From an uncultured Porphyromonadaceae bacterium (GTDB taxonomy: Bacteria; Bacteroidota; Bacteroidia; Bacteroidales; Paludibacteraceae), in the NCBI GenBank assembly GCA_937898265.1, contig CALEJM010000066.1, forward strand, positions 1 to 5,536: a stretch of DNA of 5,536 nt. The letters are read 5' to 3'. Below the pieces are notes generated by a model. The model had not been told where the DNA came from and ran no database searches. It saw only the letters and a list, made by a program, of their open reading frames with translations. Below, piece by piece: positions 5,252 through 5,536 of this stretch. Each line of letters opens with the position of its first letter. Position 1 is the stretch's first letter. A program made the position numbers and the translations under genes.

Positions 5252-5536
5252 TTATTTAATGTAGGTCTCAAGCAGCTTCGCCTCGCCATCGGGGAGTATT
5301 GTCAGACTCTCTACGGCGGCAGGCACGAGGGTCGTTTCGCCACGTTGTAGTGTGATTTTTCCCTCTTCGTGTTCAATTTCCACCGAGCCTTCCACGACGC
5401 TCAGCAATACCATGGAGTCGATGTCGGAGATATCGTATTGTTTAGCTTTGTTGAAGCGGATGAGACTGCAGGTGAAATAGTCGCAATCCACGAGTTCTTC
5501 AATCTCATCAAGACGCTGGACATCGAGGAGACGCTC
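5252..5536 (-). CDS. manA: Mannose-6-phosphate isomerase, C-terminal 94 residues (5' end outside window)
   Basis: The frame is open from the window edge to a TAA at 5252 and encodes the C-terminal cupin half-domain of a class I phosphomannose isomerase. Support: a CDYFTCSLIRFNKAKQYD stretch, then VLLSVVEGSVEIEHEEGKITLQRGETTLVPAAVESLTI and a final AKLLETYIK. The pattern 'eGs..i......l.rGet.lvPA' near the end is characteristic of ManA. The enzyme interconverts fructose-6-P and mannose-6-P and needs zinc; the zinc ligands and catalytic residues lie upstream, outside the window. A GTG at 5491 could be mistaken for the start, but the frame continues upstream with family-like sequence (RLLDVQRLDEIEEL), so it is internal. 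The mutase lies 23 bp downstream, and the pair can convert fructose-6-P to mannose-1-P. Confidence 0.88.
   Translation of the reverse strand, partial: ERLLDVQRLDEIEELVDCDYFTCSLIRFNKAKQYDISDIDSMVLLSVVEGSVEIEHEEGKITLQRGETTLVPAAVESLTILPDGEAKLLETYIK

Noticed and set aside
3522..5264. Two long plus-strand open frames (about 291 and 241 codons) opposite the phosphohexomutase gene
   Set aside because: They lie opposite a gene with complete catalytic motifs, show no recognisable domain, and are expected as mirror frames of a GC-biased coding region.

Overview
This 5.5-kb window looks like a conserved housekeeping stretch of a Bacteroidota chromosome, most likely of the order Bacteroidales. Three things point there. 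The protein families and their order fit (bL25/Ctc, peptidyl-tRNA hydrolase, S4 protein, a DUF3467 protein, TilS). Two promoters match the phylum's TAnnTTTG -7 element. Start codons are preceded by A-rich stretches or weak Shine-Dalgarno matches rather than strong ones. Every gene I can support is on the minus strand. There are no mobile elements, CRISPR arrays, tRNAs or rRNAs.

Reading in the direction of transcription (from high to low coordinates): the window opens inside the 3' end of a mannose-6-phosphate isomerase gene (manA). It is followed after 23 bp by a complete 581-residue phosphohexomutase. Together they form a sugar-phosphate unit linking fructose-6-P, mannose-6-P and hexose-1-phosphates, the precursors of nucleotide sugars.

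The 468-bp gap after the mutase (3015-3482) is the most interesting non-coding part. It holds a Bacteroidota-type promoter 16 bp after the mutase stop codon, then about 190 nt of RNA that folds into a long interrupted hairpin closed by a 12-bp helix, then a strong intrinsic terminator. I read this as a free-standing structured RNA gene with 6S RNA-like architecture. A second Bacteroidota promoter downstream of the terminator drives the translation operon, through a leader of about 95 nt containing two hairpins.

The second operon is rplY/ctc (bL25), pth, hslR-like S4 protein, DUF3467 protein, tilS (cut by the window edge), with gaps of 14, 25, 33 and 11 bp. The theme is translation: 5S rRNA binding, rescue of peptidyl-tRNA, handling of stalled 50S subunits and tRNA-Ile2 anticodon modification. 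Within pth, 28 bp form a perfect palindrome followed by a T-run on the coding strand. This resembles an intrinsic terminator and could make expression downstream of rplY depend on pth translation.
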